From Clostridiales bacterium (GTDB lineage: Bacteria; Bacillota; Dehalobacteriia; UBA4068): DNA of 7,960 bases. This document shows positions 6,454 through 7,960 of this stretch, in pieces (positions within the stretch are counted from its first letter, which is position 1; every line of letters starts with the position of its first letter). The stretch lies in the NCBI GenBank assembly GCA_009783495.1, contig WRDJ01000021.1, positions 1 through 7,960 of the forward strand, written 5' to 3'. Made by a program: the position numbers and the translations under genes. The notes beneath the pieces are model-generated. The model was given only the letters and a program-made list of their open reading frames with translations. It was not told the origin of the DNA and did no database searches.

Positions 6454-6515
6454 TCACTTAATATACAATCGGGCAGGGCAAAATATCGGGTGAATTTTGA
6501 GAAAATTTTCTTGGC

Positions 6516-6547
6516 AAAAAAGTGACCGGCCTGCAAACCGATCACTT
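6516..6547 (-). terminator. Intrinsic terminator closing the pyr operon
   Basis: On the minus strand AAGTGATCGG pairs with CCGGTCACTT (9 bp with one mismatch, 8-base loop), followed by a run of T (complement of A at 6516-6521). It lies about 250 bases after the pyrD stop and about 80 before the sigma factor start, so it separates the two transcription units. On the plus strand the hairpin is followed by ATATTTTTATT, so it could also work weakly in that direction. Confidence 0.72.
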
Positions 6548-6612
6548 ATATTTTTATTGAAATACCGATTAAATATTGCGGATAACACCATAGGGGCAAT
6601 CATTGACCGCCC

Positions 6613-6637
6613 GCAGGCGCATACTGTGCGCCCCTGC
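6613..6637. repeat. GC-rich hairpin in the pyrD 3' region
   Basis: GCAG (6613-6616) plus GCGCA (6617-6621) pairs with TGCGC (6627-6631) plus CTGC (6634-6637). This makes nine pairs around a 5-base loop, with CC (6632-6633) bulged. No T-run follows on either strand, so it is not a classical terminator. It could protect the 3' end of the pyr mRNA or be part of an intergenic repeat family; one copy cannot tell. Confidence 0.55.
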
Positions 6638-6751
6638 ATAAAACAGAAGGCGGAAGTGAAAGGGCAGAAAGTGAAGTAAGCGGTGAATTGCCGTTTGCCC
6701 TGATATAAAAATACGTGAACGGCCGGGCCGCAAACGCATTAACGAGAAACC

Positions 6752-6781
6752 CTGTCCTCTGTCCTCTGGCTTCTGTCCTCT
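6752..6781. repeat. Heptanucleotide tandem repeat (CTGTCCT)
   Basis: Four consecutive 7-base units starting at 6752, 6759, 6766 and 6773 read CTGTCCT, CTGTCCT, CTGGCTT and CTGTCCT, followed by CT. The third unit has diverged at two positions. The array begins 14 bases beyond the pyrD stop codon in the direction of transcription, so it would lie at the start of the 3' untranslated region. Confidence 0.7.
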
Positions 6782-6794
6782 AGCTATGCGGCAC

Positions 6795-7718
6795 TTATGT
6801 TGCCGACCGTGCCAAGCCGATGATTTGTTTTATATCACTATAGCCATTTTCACGCAGATAATCCTCTATGCCGCGCAGAACGGAAAGCGGCGTTTGCGGA
6901 TCAACGAAGTTGGCGGTGCCCACCTGCACGGCCGAGGCCCCGGCCAGCAGGAATTCCACCGCGTCCTGCCAGATGGAAATGCCGCCTATGCCCATGAGCG
7001 GGATCTTCACGGCTTGGGCCACCTGCCAGACCATACGCAAGGCCACCGGCTTGACGGCGGGGCCGGAAAGCCCGCCCATGATATTGGCCAGCAGCGGTTT
7101 TTGCGCACGGATGTCAATGGCCATGCCCAAAATGGTGTTTATCAGGGAAATGGCCGTGGCCCCGGCCGCCTCCACGCTTTTGGCGATGCCTGCAATGTCG
7201 CCCACATTGGGGGATAGCTTGACGATCACGGGCAAAGAAGTGTTTTTGCGCACCGTTTCCGTGACCAAGGCGGCGGCGCGCGGGTCGGTGCCGAAGGCCA
7301 GGCCGCCCATTTTGACGTTGGGGCAGGATATATTGACCTCCAGCGCGGCCACGCCCGCCACACCCGTGAGACGCGCAGCCATTTCGCCGTATTCCTCCGC
7401 CGTATTGCCGGAAATGTTCATGACAAGCGGAACGTCATATGGCCGGAGCTTGGGCAGAACGTCCCGGATCACGGCCTCCAGGCCGGGATTTTCCAGCCCT
7501 ACGGAATTGAGCATGCCCGCCGGGGTCTCCGCCATGCGCGGCGGCGCATTGCCGGCCTTGGGCAGCAAGGTGGTGCCTTTGCCCACAATGGCGCCCAGCT
7601 GCGAAATATCAATATAATCTTTGTATTCCAGGCCGAAGCCGTATGTCCCGGAGGCCGTGGCCACCGGGTTCTTCATCAGCAGGCCGCCCAGATTGACTTG
7701 CATCTTCAATTCAGTCAT
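6795..7718 (-). CDS. pyrD: Dihydroorotate dehydrogenase, class 1B catalytic subunit
   Basis: The 307-residue protein oxidises dihydroorotate to orotate in pyrimidine synthesis, with FMN in a TIM barrel. Visible landmarks are VGKGTT (Lys47), the substrate loop NSVGLENPG (71-79), NISGNT (101-106), and the catalytic-loop cysteine in [12 protein letters not shown] (Cys132). VKLSPN (Lys167), INT (193-195), GGLSGPA (215-221), GIGGIS (243-248) and the FMN-phosphate region VQVGTANF (265-272) follow. A cysteine rather than serine at the catalytic position marks class 1, and the adjacent pyrK marks class 1B, the heterotetramer that passes electrons to NAD+. The ATG at 7716-7718 overlaps the pyrK end by 8 bases. 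GGGGAGG lies 9 bases upstream inside pyrK, so the subunits are translationally coupled. Length and motifs look intact. The gene ends the operon; no pyrE follows within the window. Confidence 0.97.
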   Translation of the reverse strand: MTELKMQVNLGGLLMKNPVATASGTYGFGLEYKDYIDISQLGAIVGKGTTLLPKAGNAPPRMAETPAGMLNSVGLENPGLEAVIRDVLPKLRPYDVPLVMNISGNTAEEYGEMAARLTGVAGVAALEVNISCPNVKMGGLAFGTDPRAAALVTETVRKNTSLPVIVKLSPNVGDIAGIAKSVEAAGATAISLINTILGMAIDIRAQKPLLANIMGGLSGPAVKPVALRMVWQVAQAVKIPLMGIGGISIWQDAVEFLLAGASAVQVGTANFVDPQTPLSVLRGIEDYLRENGYSDIKQIIGLARSAT

Positions 7719-7960
7719 GGATGGCTACCTCCCCTATCCCGAATACCGGCCCGTCTGAGCAGACCTTGGCATAGCCGTCTTTTGCGCCGGGCAGGCCGCA
7801 GGCGCAGACCAGGCAGGCGCCCAGCCCGCAGCCCATGAAGGCTTCCAGGGAGACTTGGCCCGGCAGGCCATGACGCGCGGCGGCGGCTTCCACCCCTTTG
7901 AGCATAGCGTTGGGGCCGCAGGCATAGAGATAGTCGGCTTTCTCTTCCCGCAACATTTCC
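7711..7960 (-). CDS. pyrK: Dihydroorotate dehydrogenase electron-transfer subunit, C-terminal part
   Basis: Only the last 82 or so codons are inside the window. The frame continues past the right edge, so the internal ATG at 7956 is not the true start. The fragment carries [13 protein letters not shown], the end of the NAD-binding ferredoxin-reductase domain, and the [2Fe-2S] site [16 protein letters not shown]. Its four cysteines (C-x4-C-x2-C-x14-C) include the last one in KVCSDGPVF, as in PyrK. PyrK carries FAD and the iron-sulfur cluster and moves electrons from the FMN of PyrD to NAD+. The TGA at 7711-7713 lies inside the first codons of pyrD. Confidence 0.95.
   Translation of the reverse strand, partial: EMLREEKADYLYACGPNAMLKGVEAAAARHGLPGQVSLEAFMGCGLGACLVCACGLPGAKDGYAKVCSDGPVFGIGEVAIHD

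Larger units (their letters stand above)
6439..6794. other. Non-coding region between pyrD and the sigma factor gene
   Basis: About 356 bases without a convincing gene. From the pyrD side it holds a 7-base tandem repeat (6752-6781), a short GC-rich inverted repeat around CGGCCGGGCCG (6720-6730), and an inverted repeat AGGGCA/TGCCCT (6661-6666 with 6696-6701). Next come a strong hairpin (6613-6637), the terminator at 6516-6547, the palindrome AGAAAATTTTCT (6500-6511), and the sigma ribosome binding site. Small open frames on either strand lack ribosome binding sites and recognisable products. The sigma promoter must lie within about 6455-6515, but no hexamer pair is convincing. Confidence 0.6.

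Noticed and set aside
6497..6679. Small plus-strand and minus-strand open frames in the pyrD/sigma spacer
   Set aside because: They run through the terminator hairpin and the 6613-6637 hairpin, lack ribosome binding sites and look like no known protein.
6868..7617. A 249-codon plus-strand open frame opposite pyrD
   Set aside because: It is an antisense shadow of a clearly conserved enzyme, with Pro/Ser/Ala-rich composition and no domain.

Overview
The window reads as a chromosomal segment of an anaerobic member of the Bacillota, most likely the Clostridia. This rests on the NAD-linked class 1B dihydroorotate dehydrogenase (PyrK plus PyrD), strong AGGAGG-type ribosome binding sites, a DegV protein, a B12/radical SAM protein of the DUF4080 type, a DUF3810 membrane protein, and an ECF sigma factor joined to a DUF4367-like membrane anti-sigma module. 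Coding GC is fairly high and the short spacers are AT-rich. A species cannot be named from the sequence. No transposase, integrase, CRISPR array, tRNA or rRNA is visible.

All recognisable genes lie on the minus strand, so the window reads from right to left. At the right edge is the end of a pyrimidine operon: the C-terminal part of pyrK (7711-7960) overlaps pyrD (6795-7718) by 8 bases. About 350 non-coding bases follow, holding a 7-base tandem repeat, two hairpins, an intrinsic terminator at 6516-6547 and a 12-base palindrome.

Next is the most unusual gene, 4585-6438. It is one uninterrupted reading frame joining an ECF sigma factor, a membrane helix, a coiled coil and two tandem extracytoplasmic DUF4367-like modules. 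The junction carries a good internal ribosome binding site and ATG, and sits on a run of six G. Loss of one G would split the gene into a normal overlapping sigma/anti-sigma pair. A strong terminator (4488-4521) closes it.

A two-gene operon follows, with an extended -10 promoter at 4325-4333. The first gene is an unrecognised soluble protein whose 5' end looks frameshifted. It overlaps by ATGA a DUF3810 membrane protein with an HEEAH metallopeptidase-like motif (2642-3760). Immediately downstream, a DegV fatty-acid-binding protein (1673-2548, GTG start) has its own near-consensus promoter (2607-2636) and terminator (about 1568-1623). The window ends inside a DUF4080 cobalamin-binding radical SAM protein that starts at 1440 and runs off the left edge.

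Only pyrK/pyrD and the sigma/anti-sigma pair are functionally linked by clear evidence. The unknown gene and the DUF3810 gene are linked by overlap. The other neighbours look like independent transcription units.
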